In this document: in pieces, positions 53,859 through 62,074 of the stretch | How the letters are laid out: every line of letters begins with the position of its first letter | Position numbering within the stretch: position 1 is the stretch's first letter | NCBI GenBank assembly: GCA_001650955.1 | Contig: LXYP01000067.1 | Span: 1-64,000 of the forward strand | Origin: Sphingomonadales bacterium EhC05 | GTDB taxonomy: Bacteria; Pseudomonadota; Alphaproteobacteria; Sphingomonadales; Sphingomonadaceae | Length of the DNA: 64,000 nucleotides | Direction: 5' to 3' | Made by a program: the position numbers and the translations under genes | The notes under the pieces: model-generated | Told to the model about the DNA's origin: nothing | Seen by the model: only the letters and a program-made list of their open reading frames with translations | Databases searched by the model: none

Positions 53859-54473
53859 CTAAATCCCGAACGCCTTGAATATCTCCCGAATCGCTTCCGG
53901 CTTTTCCATTTTTTTCAGCGCCGCCAGCGCCGTGCGCACGTCGAGCCGATAATGGGAGACCGGACCTTCGCTGCTGGCGAGCGTCGCGCCGAGGGCGAGG
54001 ATCAGCCGGCGTGCCTTGCTATTCTCGCTCAGCATATCCATCCGCAAATCGGTGATGCCTTCATGGAGGGCGTGGGCGAAGATGCTCGCCGTCAACAGAC
54101 GCGAGGCGCCGCGCGACTGATATTCATCCAGAATCGCAATCGAAAATTCGCCGCAATGATCGCCCTCCCCATCGCGGATGATATGCGCCGCGGCAAAGGC
54201 CGGACAATCGCCGAGATCGAGATTGACCATGCCCCAGCCGATGTGAAACACGCCATCGACATCCGCGAGCCGCTTGACCACCGAGGGCGGGGCGGCCTTG
54301 AACGCGGAGAAGAAACGCAGATAGCGCGACCGGTCGGACATGTCCCTGATACCCTGCTCGATCTGATCTTCATCATCCGGCCGGATCGGGCGCAGGCGAA
54401 TATTCGTGCCATCGCGCAGCGTGGCGGTAATCGACTTGGGAATGGGCGCAGGCGGGGGGGCGATGCTGTCCAA
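53859..54473 (-). CDS. GNAT-family N-acetyltransferase
   Basis: A 204-residue acetyltransferase. The GNAT fold core runs from IRLRPIRPDDEDQIEQGIRDMSDRSRYLRFF through HIGWGMVNLDL, the acetyl-CoA motif FSIAILDEYQSRGASRLLTASIFAHAL (RGAS replaces the usual Q/RxxGxG/A) and MDMLSENSKARRLILALGA. Substrate unknown. Similar domains also sit at the C-terminus of acetyl-CoA synthetase-like acyltransferases. Confidence 0.88.
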   Translation of the reverse strand: MDSIAPPPAPIPKSITATLRDGTNIRLRPIRPDDEDQIEQGIRDMSDRSRYLRFFSAFKAAPPSVVKRLADVDGVFHIGWGMVNLDLGDCPAFAAAHIIRDGEGDHCGEFSIAILDEYQSRGASRLLTASIFAHALHEGITDLRMDMLSENSKARRLILALGATLASSEGPVSHYRLDVRTALAALKKMEKPEAIREIFKAFGI

Positions 54474-54715
54474 GAGAGATGCTCCAATCGGTGGAATATT
54501 CTACATAGCCGATTTCGGTGATCATTGCATGGGCAGAATCGCTAGCGTTGCAGGGGATTCTACTCGGAAAAATCAATGATTTGCCGCCTGCAATCGTCAG
54601 ATGGCGGCCAGCGCGCGCTGCCGCAGGCGCCATTGGCATTTGCAAATTGCACTGCTGATCGAAACTGGCCTATTGCAGAGCCAAATCCATCCCCCATCCG
54701 AACCGGAGCATTGCC

Positions 54716-55273
54716 ATGTCCTTTCGTAAATCCGCGCTAATTTCGTCATTGGTCGCATTTTCACTCGCGGTCGTCGCGGCACCTGCGGCAATGGCCGCGC
54801 TCAAGACCGGAGCGCAAGCGATGGATTTCACCACCCAGGCGGCACTTGCCGGAAAGCCGTTCAGCTTCACTCTCAACGAAGCGCTCAAAGACGGGCCGGT
54901 CGTGCTCTATTTCTATCCCAAGGCATTTACCTCGGGCTGCACGATCGAGGCGAATCAATTTGCCCGGGCCACGCCGGAATTCAACCGTATGGGCGCCACC
55001 GTCATCGGGATCAGCGCCGACAATATCGAGACTTTGCAAAAATTCTCGGTCGAGGAATGTCGCAATAAATTTGCCGTCGCCGTCGGCAGCAAGAAGGTGA
55101 TCAAGGCCTATGACGCCAATCTGCCGATCATGGGCGGATCGAACCGCACCACCTATGTCATCGCGCCCGACGGCAAGATCATGTGGAGCTATGCCTCGCT
55201 CAACGTCAAAGGTCATGTCCCCGGCGCGCTCGCCGCGGTGAAAACATGGACCGCCGCAATGGCCGGCCAATAG
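54716..55273 (+). CDS. Exported peroxiredoxin (AhpC/TSA, BCP-like)
   Basis: A 185-residue precursor with a signal peptide (ALISSLVAFSLAVVAAPAAMA, ending near residue 28). The peroxidatic cysteine is Cys75 in YPKAFTSGCTIEANQF, with ISADNIETLQKFS, CRNKFAVAVGS and GGSNRTTYVIAPDGKIMWSYASLNVKGH. The resolving cysteine of classical Bcp is not in the usual place; Cys in EECRNKF could serve. It should reduce peroxides in the periplasm. Confidence 0.92.
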   Translation: MSFRKSALISSLVAFSLAVVAAPAAMAALKTGAQAMDFTTQAALAGKPFSFTLNEALKDGPVVLYFYPKAFTSGCTIEANQFARATPEFNRMGATVIGISADNIETLQKFSVEECRNKFAVAVGSKKVIKAYDANLPIMGGSNRTTYVIAPDGKIMWSYASLNVKGHVPGALAAVKTWTAAMAGQ

Positions 55274-55301
55274 CTATCGGAGCAGCGCCCCCCAGACGGC
55301 C

Positions 55302-56084
55302 CTATCTCAGTTCGACAGCCCGCAGATAAGCGCTCTGCAGCGTCTCGCCGATCAGCTGTGAAAATTGCTCGCTGCCGTTGAGCGCCTGCAGACCCGCGGC
55401 CGTGGTGCCGCCTTTGCTGGTGACGCTGTTGCGCAATTGCTCGAGCGACTGATCGGATTGCTGCGCCAGTTCCAGGGCGCCCTGCACCGTCCCCAAAACC
55501 AGCTTCTGTGCGTCTGCGTCGCTGAAGCCAAGCGCCTTGGCCGCCTCGCTATATGCGCGCAGCATCTCGAATATATAGCCGGGTCCGCTGCCGGCGACCG
55601 CGGTCAGGCGATCGAGCATATCCTCGCTCTCGACCCAGATCGTCGCGCCCGAACAGGCCGCGAGAAATTCAATCTCTTGCGACGCCGCTGCAGGCACTGT
55701 TCCATGGGCATAGAGCCCGCTCATCCCCTTGCCGATGACCGCGGGTAAATTGGGCATGATCCGGATCACCGAGCGGCCCGGCGCATGGGCCGCCAGCCGC
55801 GCCGAGGAATAGCCGGCGGCAATCGAACTGATCGTCCCGACGGGATCGAGCCGGGCGATATAGGCCGGCAGCACCGCGTCGATCATCTGCGGTTTCAGCG
55901 CGACAATCAGCGTGTCGAACAGCGCCTGGTCAAGCTCGTCGACCGACCGGATCTGCCGGACCCCGTCAGGCAGGACCAGTTCGGCCGGATCGGCAACCGT
56001 CAAATCATGATCGCTTTTTTCCGCCCAGGCCTTGAGCAGCGCGCCGCCCATATTCCCGCAGCCAAGGAGTAGAATTTTCGTCAT
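55302..56084 (-). CDS. proC: Pyrroline-5-carboxylate reductase
   Basis: A 260-residue enzyme catalysing the last step of proline synthesis. It has the N-terminal Rossmann motif LLLGCGNMGGALLKAW (5-20), IVALKPQMIDAVLP, RIMPNLPAVIGKGMSGLYAHG and the C-terminal DRLTAVAGSGPGYIFEMLRAYSEAAKALG and TSKGGTTAAGLQAL. Divergent from proB across an AT-rich 181-base spacer, so both proline genes are close. Confidence 0.96.
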   Translation of the reverse strand: MTKILLLGCGNMGGALLKAWAEKSDHDLTVADPAELVLPDGVRQIRSVDELDQALFDTLIVALKPQMIDAVLPAYIARLDPVGTISSIAAGYSSARLAAHAPGRSVIRIMPNLPAVIGKGMSGLYAHGTVPAAASQEIEFLAACSGATIWVESEDMLDRLTAVAGSGPGYIFEMLRAYSEAAKALGFSDADAQKLVLGTVQGALELAQQSDQSLEQLRNSVTSKGGTTAAGLQALNGSEQFSQLIGETLQSAYLRAVELR

Positions 56085-56265
56085 ATGAATCTCATTATTG
56101 GGAATGGGTCACGGTCGAAATATGCTTAGTATTCTAAATATTTATGTCAACAACAGTGCAGATTAGTATAGTTTCAGGCGTTATCAAATATTTGACTTCT
56201 AAATTATTGCTACTGATCAAATAAATCCCTACCTCAAAGCCAAGTGAAACAAGGCATGGCATGAA

Positions 56266-57426
56266 ATGATACAGGGTAAAACAATTGTCGTCAAAGTGGG
56301 CTCGAGCCTGCTGGCCAATCCGGAGCGGTTGACCCCGCGCTGGGCCTTCATGCACAATCTGCTCGAAGACATCGCGCGGCTGCGCGAAGGCGGCGCCAAA
56401 GTCATATTATGCTCCTCCGGCTCGGTCGCGCTGGGTTTCAACATGATCGGCGAGCGGCCGGAAACCGCCGGCCTGCGCGACAAGCAGGCGGCCGCCGCGT
56501 GCGGAATGCCACTGCTGCTCAATGCCTATAAGCAAGTCGCGCATGAATATAGTTTCGAGATCGCTCAGGTGCTGGTGACCTTGCGTGATCTGGAAGATCG
56601 CAAGCGCTTCCTCAATACCAAGAATACGGTCGATCGGCTGCTCGACGCCAATATCATGCCGATCATCAACGAGAATGACTCGATCACGACGGCAGAAATC
56701 CGGGTCGGTGACAATGATCGGCTATCAGCCAAAGTCGCGCAAATGGTGCAGGCCGATGAGCTGATCATATTGACGCAGGTCGACGGCCTATATGACAAAG
56801 ACCCCTCCGACCCCGATGCCAAGCTGGTCGAGCAGGTTACCGATGTCTCTCCCTATCTCGCGGTCACCGAAGGCGTCAGCAGTCTGGGGTCCGGCGGGAT
56901 GCTGACCAAGATGCAGGCGGCGCATATGGCGCAAAATGCCGGATGCGAAACCCGCATCGCCCATGGCGAGTTTGAACAACCGGTGACCTCGGTTCTGAAA
57001 GGCGAAAGGCCCCATACGAGAGTTTTGGCCAATGAAAAGCCCTCCTCCGCGTGGGCCAGCTGGCTGACCGATCGGCTGCAGATCGCCGGCAGCATTGTAG
57101 TGACGGCGGAAGTGACCAAGGCGTTGGAAAGCGGTGCACGCAATATCGGCCGCGCCGACGTGCTCTCGATTCAGGGGCCTTATGTCAAAGGCGACGTCAT
57201 CCACCTCTATGATGAAGCGGGCAATGAACTGGCGCGCGGCCTGACCAATTTCTCCTCGGACGAGACCATGGCGCTGGCACGCAACCTCGAGATTTCGGCG
57301 CTGCAACTGCTCGGCTATGAAACCGGCGGGACGCTGATTACCGGCAGGAATATGATCGTGCTCGATGACTCGCATCTGCAATGGGATGTGCCGGACGATG
57401 ACGAGATGGCGGAAGTCGCCTTCTAG
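56266..57426 (+). CDS. proB: Glutamate 5-kinase
   Basis: A 386-residue enzyme that phosphorylates glutamate in the first step of proline synthesis. The amino-acid-kinase domain has VVKVGSSLLANPERL, LCSSGSVALGFNMIG, NANIMPIINENDSITTAEIRVGDNDRLSAKVAQMVQADELIILTQVDGLYDKDP and GSGGMLTKMQAA. A PUA domain follows from about residue 285 (VVTAEVTKALESGARNIGRADVLSIQGPYVKGDVIHLYDEAG). Length fits the two-domain form. proA is not in the window. Confidence 0.96.
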   Translation: MIQGKTIVVKVGSSLLANPERLTPRWAFMHNLLEDIARLREGGAKVILCSSGSVALGFNMIGERPETAGLRDKQAAAACGMPLLLNAYKQVAHEYSFEIAQVLVTLRDLEDRKRFLNTKNTVDRLLDANIMPIINENDSITTAEIRVGDNDRLSAKVAQMVQADELIILTQVDGLYDKDPSDPDAKLVEQVTDVSPYLAVTEGVSSLGSGGMLTKMQAAHMAQNAGCETRIAHGEFEQPVTSVLKGERPHTRVLANEKPSSAWASWLTDRLQIAGSIVVTAEVTKALESGARNIGRADVLSIQGPYVKGDVIHLYDEAGNELARGLTNFSSDETMALARNLEISALQLLGYETGGTLITGRNMIVLDDSHLQWDVPDDDEMAEVAF

Positions 57427-57448
57427 CCTCAGGAACTGGCACCAGAAG

Positions 57449-57919
57449 CTAGGGTTCGATTTCACCAACTTCGAGTATCGGAGCGGATTCCAGCCGATCC
57501 GCGTCCATCATCCCGGCGATCCGCTGGACCGAGGAAATCAGCAGATTCTGCTCCCATGCTTCCAGCCGCGAGAAGGACAGCAGAAAATCCTCCTGCAACA
57601 TTTCCGGCGCATTCTCGATGCACGCCCGGCCTTTTGCGGTCAGCACAATGTCCACCGAACGCCGATCCGCCGCGCTGCGTTCGCGCGTCACCATCGCCGA
57701 TTTTTCCAGCCGGTCGACGATCGAGGTGATTGTCGCATGGGACAGATGGATCGACTTGGCAATCACCGAAGGCTTCGCCCGCCCATCCTTCTCCAGTGCC
57801 TTGAGCAGCAACAGCTGCGGCGTCGTCTGCCCGGTCTCTTTCTCGAGCTTCTTCGACTGGAGATCAATCGCCCGGTTGATCTGGCGCAAGGCGACGAGGA
57901 GGTTGTTGGAATTGGTCAT
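57449..57919 (-). CDS. MarR-family transcriptional regulator
   Basis: A 156-residue winged-helix repressor. The recognition region is KPSVIAKSIHLSHATITSIVDRLEKSAMVTRERSAADRRSVDIVLTAKG (residues about 47-95), with the wing ADRRSV. The frame is open to 58087, but ATG 57919 gives the family start. No obvious target gene is next to it except convergent proB and upstream pabB-pabC. The regulated process is unknown. Confidence 0.92.
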   Translation of the reverse strand: MTNSNNLLVALRQINRAIDLQSKKLEKETGQTTPQLLLLKALEKDGRAKPSVIAKSIHLSHATITSIVDRLEKSAMVTRERSAADRRSVDIVLTAKGRACIENAPEMLQEDFLLSFSRLEAWEQNLLISSVQRIAGMMDADRLESAPILEVGEIEP

Positions 57920-57993
57920 CGGGCGACTAATACAGAGATTTGATGGGAATGGGGGCGGAATTATGTGAGGGGGTACGTGTCGGCAAGATCTTT

Positions 57994-58183
57994 CCCTCTC
58001 CCTCAAGGGAGAGGGTTGTGCAGACTTGGGAGCTTGCTGCCTAGTCGGAGCTGGGTGAGGGTTTAGCGGACGGCGATGGCTCGCCAACCTTATAGAGGCG
58101 CTCCCTCATCCATCTTCATCTAGCCGCCTGCGCTGCCGCTTCGGCGGCAAGATTACCTAATCCTTCTCCCTTAAGAGAGAAGA
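57994..58183. repeat. Intergenic repeat element with TCCCTCTCCC hairpins
   Basis: CCCTCTCCCT-CA-AGGGAGAGGG is a perfect palindrome at 57994-58015. About 150 bases on, a related inverted unit TTCTCCCTTAAGAGAGAA lies at 58164-58181, and GCCGCTTCGGCGGC sits just before it. The arrangement is the dispersed 'ctctcccttgagggagagg ... gctgggtgagggtt' element of proteobacterial intergenic DNA. No gene is in this 300-base gap. Confidence 0.75.
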
Positions 58184-58219
58184 AAATACTTGTGCATAGC
58201 ATTGCAGTGACTGCCCAAT

Positions 58220-60058
58220 TCACCGGTCAATCCGAATCTCACCCTTCACCAACCCCCGCACACTATTCCCCACCAAAAACCCGTCCGCCAGATCCTCCGC
58301 GCGCACATCCGCCTCGACCGCCTGCCCGCTGTCGAGCAATTCCGCGCGCAGCACGCCCGGCAGCACGCCTCGCTCCAACTTTGGCGTCTGTAACTTCCCG
58401 TCGCGTTCGACGAAGATGTTCCAGATCGCGCCTTCGGTGACAAAGCCGTCCGGATCGACGAAAATCGGGTGGATGCCCTCGCCCATTCCGTCGCCCAGTT
58501 CCTCGACCTGATAGACCCGGCGGTCGCTGGTTTTGTGGTGGAGGCGGTAATCTTGCGGGTGGGTTTGCAGGGGTACCAGCTGGTATTTTATCGGCTCGGC
58601 CAGCGGCGCGGGCAATGGTTTGAGTTCAATCGCGATGGCGCCCGATTTGGCGAGCATCAGGCGGACCATCGCGGATGTCTCCTGATGGAAGGTGATTGCC
58701 TGAATCGTGTTGCGCGCGGCGTGGCGGTCAAACTCGAACTCGAGCGCGGCGGCGCTGGTCTTCATCCTTTCGAGATGCGCCTCGAGCCGGGCGATGCCGC
58801 TGACCGGATCAAAGGCCATGGTCTCGATCAGATCGATTTTCGCTGCGCCTGCAACTTCTGCCCCCACTTTTGCAAATCTCCCCTTGGCGAGACATTCCCG
58901 CCATTCGTCATCCCCGTCCGAGTCCGCCACTATGCCAGAGCCGAGACCGATGGAAAGTGTTTCTTTGCTACCCGCCGCTGGGGCCGCGATATGGAGGGTG
59001 CGGATGGCGACGTTGAACGCGGCGTCGGAATGGCCATTGGCTTTGGGCGGATTAATCCGGCCGATCGAACCGCAGTAAATGCCGCGGGGGCCGACATCAT
59101 CTGCGGCGGCTTCGAGCTCGTCGATAATCTCCATCGCCCGGATTTTCGGCGCCCCGGTGATCGAGCCGCAGGGGAAAATCTGACGGATGACATCGACCGC
59201 ATCAAGCCCGTCCTGCAGCTGTGCGGTCACGGTCGAGGTCATCGTATGGATCGTCGGATAGGTTTCGACCTGGAACAGCTCTGGCACCTTGACGCTGCCC
59301 TGATCCGCCACCCGCGACAGATCGTTGCGGAGCAGATCGACGATCATCAGATTTTCGGCCCGCTGCTTGGGATCGGCGAGCATCTGCGCCTGCACCTCGG
59401 CGTCCGCCGCCGGATCGGCGACCCGCGCGGCGGTGCCCTTCATCGGCTTGGCGGTGATCCGGCCGTCTTTCATCGCGAAGAAGAGCTCCGGCGAGAAGGA
59501 CAGCATCCAGTTCTCGCCGTCAAACACGACGCCACCATAGCCCGCTCTGGCGCGGTCGCGGATCGCCGCATAGAGCGCCAGCGGATGGCCGGCAAAGGGG
59601 GCGGTGGCACGGAAGGTCAGATTGGCCTGATAAATATCGCCCGCGAGGATATAGTCCTGCACTTTTTGGAAGGCGGCGTCATAATCTGCGCGCGATATCC
59701 GCGGCTGCAATCTGCCGAGCCAGGCGCTGTCCGGGTCAGGCAGCAGATCAATTAGGTTTTCTGGATCTATCTCTTTGTAATCATTATATATTCCAAACCA
59801 GAGCAACGGTGTTGGACGCTCTGCCGGCAGCCGGTCCACCAGCCGTCCTTCGAGCGCCAGCCCAGCCTCATAGGAGAGATAGCCAGCGACATGCAGGCCC
59901 TCAGCCTGCGCCGCAGAAATCTTGGCCAAAGCCGCCTCCAACGCCTCCAATCGATCGGCCCGGATCACCGCCACCGGATCTGCATAGAGCCGCGCCGGAG
60001 CGGCACCGGTTTCACGCGCATCATCGAGCAGGACAAACGGACTATCGATAGAAAACAT
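58220..60058 (-). CDS. pabB: Fused aminodeoxychorismate synthase (PabB) and lyase (PabC)
   Basis: A 612-residue fusion of two p-aminobenzoate (folate) pathway enzymes. Residues 1-370 are a PabB-like chorismate-binding domain: DIYQANLTFRA, ENWMLSFSPELFFAMKDGRITAKPMKGTAAR, LRNDLSRVADQGSVKV and the PCGSITGAPKIRAMEIIDELE motif. Residues about 390-612 are the PabC/aminotransferase class IV domain (LIETMAFDPVSGIARLEAHLERMKTSAAALEFEF ... YQVEELG ... VTEGAIWNIFVERDGKLQTPKLERGVLPGVLRAELLDSG), with the PLP lysine in the HHKTSDRRVY segment. PabA is not in the window. Confidence 0.95.
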   Translation of the reverse strand: MFSIDSPFVLLDDARETGAAPARLYADPVAVIRADRLEALEAALAKISAAQAEGLHVAGYLSYEAGLALEGRLVDRLPAERPTPLLWFGIYNDYKEIDPENLIDLLPDPDSAWLGRLQPRISRADYDAAFQKVQDYILAGDIYQANLTFRATAPFAGHPLALYAAIRDRARAGYGGVVFDGENWMLSFSPELFFAMKDGRITAKPMKGTAARVADPAADAEVQAQMLADPKQRAENLMIVDLLRNDLSRVADQGSVKVPELFQVETYPTIHTMTSTVTAQLQDGLDAVDVIRQIFPCGSITGAPKIRAMEIIDELEAAADDVGPRGIYCGSIGRINPPKANGHSDAAFNVAIRTLHIAAPAAGSKETLSIGLGSGIVADSDGDDEWRECLAKGRFAKVGAEVAGAAKIDLIETMAFDPVSGIARLEAHLERMKTSAAALEFEFDRHAARNTIQAITFHQETSAMVRLMLAKSGAIAIELKPLPAPLAEPIKYQLVPLQTHPQDYRLHHKTSDRRVYQVEELGDGMGEGIHPIFVDPDGFVTEGAIWNIFVERDGKLQTPKLERGVLPGVLRAELLDSGQAVEADVRAEDLADGFLVGNSVRGLVKGEIRIDR

Positions 60059-60130
60059 GCGCCCCTCTAATTGCTTTTACTGCGGTTCGTCCATAAGCAT
60101 CGCAAAACAGATCAATGGGAGGGCCGCAAT

Positions 60131-62068
60131 ATGCGCAATTTGATAGCAATCATGTTGGTTACCGGAGCGATGATCGGGATGACCCCGGCGGCAAACGCGA
60201 AAGAGATTGCGCCTAAGCCTGCCGCGCTGGTCGCCGACCAGATACCCGATATTCCCATCGATATCGTCGCCCAAACCCGGCCCTATATGGAATATCGGAC
60301 AGCGAGCTTTGTCGATTGGGATCCCAAGACCAGAGCCATGCTGATCTCGACCCGCTTCGCCGACACCCGCCAGTTGCACCGGATTGCCACACCGATGGGG
60401 CATCGCGAGCAACTGACCTTCGCGGCGGAACCGGTGCGGACGGCGCGCTATGCTCCGGATGGCTCGGCCCTGCTGTTCCAAAAAGATATCGGCGGCAATG
60501 AAATCAACCAGATTTTCAAACTCGAAGATGGCCGCCCGGTGATGCTGTCCGATGGCACGAGCCGCCACAATCTGGGCCCCTGGTCGCATAGCGGCAAGAC
60601 GGTGGCGTTTGGTTCGAACAAGCGAACAGGATTATATAGCGACATCTATCTGATGAATCCCGCCAATCCGGAAGGTGCCAAGATGCTGATCGCCTCGACC
60701 GGTGGTGGCTGGTTTCCGATCGACTTTTCGCCCGATGACAAGCAGTTACTGGTATTCAACTATGTCTCGGTCACCGACAACCAGCTCTATCTGGTCGACA
60801 TTGCCAATGGGGCGTTGCAGCGGCTCACCAATAGCGGCCAGCCGGTGGCTTATGATGGTCTGCAATTTGCCCCTGACGGGCAGCTTTGGGCCTCCTCAGA
60901 TGATGGTAGCGATGTCAAAAGACTCGGTATCGTCAATCTGGAGACCTCGACTTTCGACCCGATCATCGATGAGAAAATCTGGGACGTTAGCGATTTTGAC
61001 ATCAGCGAGGATGGCCGCTGGATCGCTTTTGAAGTCAATCAAGCCGGGCGATCGGTACTGAAATTCTACGACATCGAGAAAGATGAAGTCAGAATCGTCG
61101 ATGCCCTGCCCGCCGGGGTGATTAGCGGTATTGAATTTGCGCCATGGGGCGAGCTGGGCATCACCCTCAACAGCAATCAGACCGGCACTGATGCCTATAG
61201 TATCAATCCGGAATCCTTGGCGATCACCCGCTGGACGAAGAGCGAAACCGGCGGTTTGAACGCGGCCAAGAATGTCGCCCCCGAACTGATCGAAATCGAG
61301 AGTTTCGATGGCGAGAAAATGTCCGGCTTCCTATATCGCCCGGATCCCAGCCTACACAAAGGCAAGCGGCCGCTGATCATCAGCATCCATGGTGGTCCTG
61401 AAGGTCAGGCAACGCCGCGTTTTCTTGGACGTAACAACTATCTGGTCAACGAACTGGGTATCGCGATCTTCTATCCCAATGTCCGCGGATCGACCGGCTT
61501 TGGCAAACGGTTTGTCGCGCTGGACAATGGGCCCTGGCTGCGAGAAAATTCGGTCCTCGATATCGGTGCTTTCCTGGACCGGCTGCGCAAAGACAAGCGG
61601 ATCGACAAAAAGCATATTGCAGTAACCGGTGGCAGCTATGGCGGCTATATGACGCTTGCCGCGATGCTGCGCTATGGCAAAAAGTTCAAGGCCGGACTCG
61701 AGGTCGTCGGCATTTCAAACTTTGTCACATTTCTGGAGAATACGCAGGCCTATCGCCGGGACTTGCGGCGGGTAGAATATGGCGATGAACGGATAGCGGA
61801 ACAGCGGGCCAAGCTCGAGGAGATCAGTCCATTGAACCGCGCCCATGAAATCGATATTCCCTTGATGGTCGTCACCGGTGCCAATGACCCTCGCGTGCCC
61901 GCGAGTGAAGCCGATCAGATCATCGAAGCGGTGCGCAGCAATGACAATCCGGCCTGGCATCTGCTGGCGACAAATGAAGGCCATGGCTTTCGCAAAAAGA
62001 CCAATGCCGATTATCAATTCTGGGCGAGCTTGCTGTTCTGGAAGCGATATCTACTGGACGAAAAATAG
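60131..62068 (+). CDS. S9 family (prolyl oligopeptidase-like) serine peptidase, exported
   Basis: A 645-residue precursor. A signal peptide (NLIAIMLVTGAMIGMTPAANA) leads to a TolB-like propeller (DGSALLFQKDIGGNEINQIFKL, FSPDDKQLLVFNYVS, FAPDGQLWASSDDGS, SEDGRWIAFEVNQ). The hydrolase domain has GGSYGGYMT (nucleophile near 518), Asp in TGANDPRVP and His in NEGHGFRK. Similar to the peptidase at 40483-42534 but only distantly related by eye. The DUF2339 gene starts 6 bases after its stop, so the two are probably cotranscribed. Confidence 0.92.
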   Translation: MRNLIAIMLVTGAMIGMTPAANAKEIAPKPAALVADQIPDIPIDIVAQTRPYMEYRTASFVDWDPKTRAMLISTRFADTRQLHRIATPMGHREQLTFAAEPVRTARYAPDGSALLFQKDIGGNEINQIFKLEDGRPVMLSDGTSRHNLGPWSHSGKTVAFGSNKRTGLYSDIYLMNPANPEGAKMLIASTGGGWFPIDFSPDDKQLLVFNYVSVTDNQLYLVDIANGALQRLTNSGQPVAYDGLQFAPDGQLWASSDDGSDVKRLGIVNLETSTFDPIIDEKIWDVSDFDISEDGRWIAFEVNQAGRSVLKFYDIEKDEVRIVDALPAGVISGIEFAPWGELGITLNSNQTGTDAYSINPESLAITRWTKSETGGLNAAKNVAPELIEIESFDGEKMSGFLYRPDPSLHKGKRPLIISIHGGPEGQATPRFLGRNNYLVNELGIAIFYPNVRGSTGFGKRFVALDNGPWLRENSVLDIGAFLDRLRKDKRIDKKHIAVTGGSYGGYMTLAAMLRYGKKFKAGLEVVGISNFVTFLENTQAYRRDLRRVEYGDERIAEQRAKLEEISPLNRAHEIDIPLMVVTGANDPRVPASEADQIIEAVRSNDNPAWHLLATNEGHGFRKKTNADYQFWASLLFWKRYLLDEK

Positions 62069-62074
62069 CCAGCT

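Noticed and set aside
52366-53862. 498-residue frame on the plus strand
   Set aside because: Antisense to metY, with no recognisable domain and Arg/His-rich composition typical of shadow frames.
58469-59755. 428-residue frame on the plus strand
   Set aside because: Antisense to the pabB-pabC fusion; the composition is that of a shadow frame.
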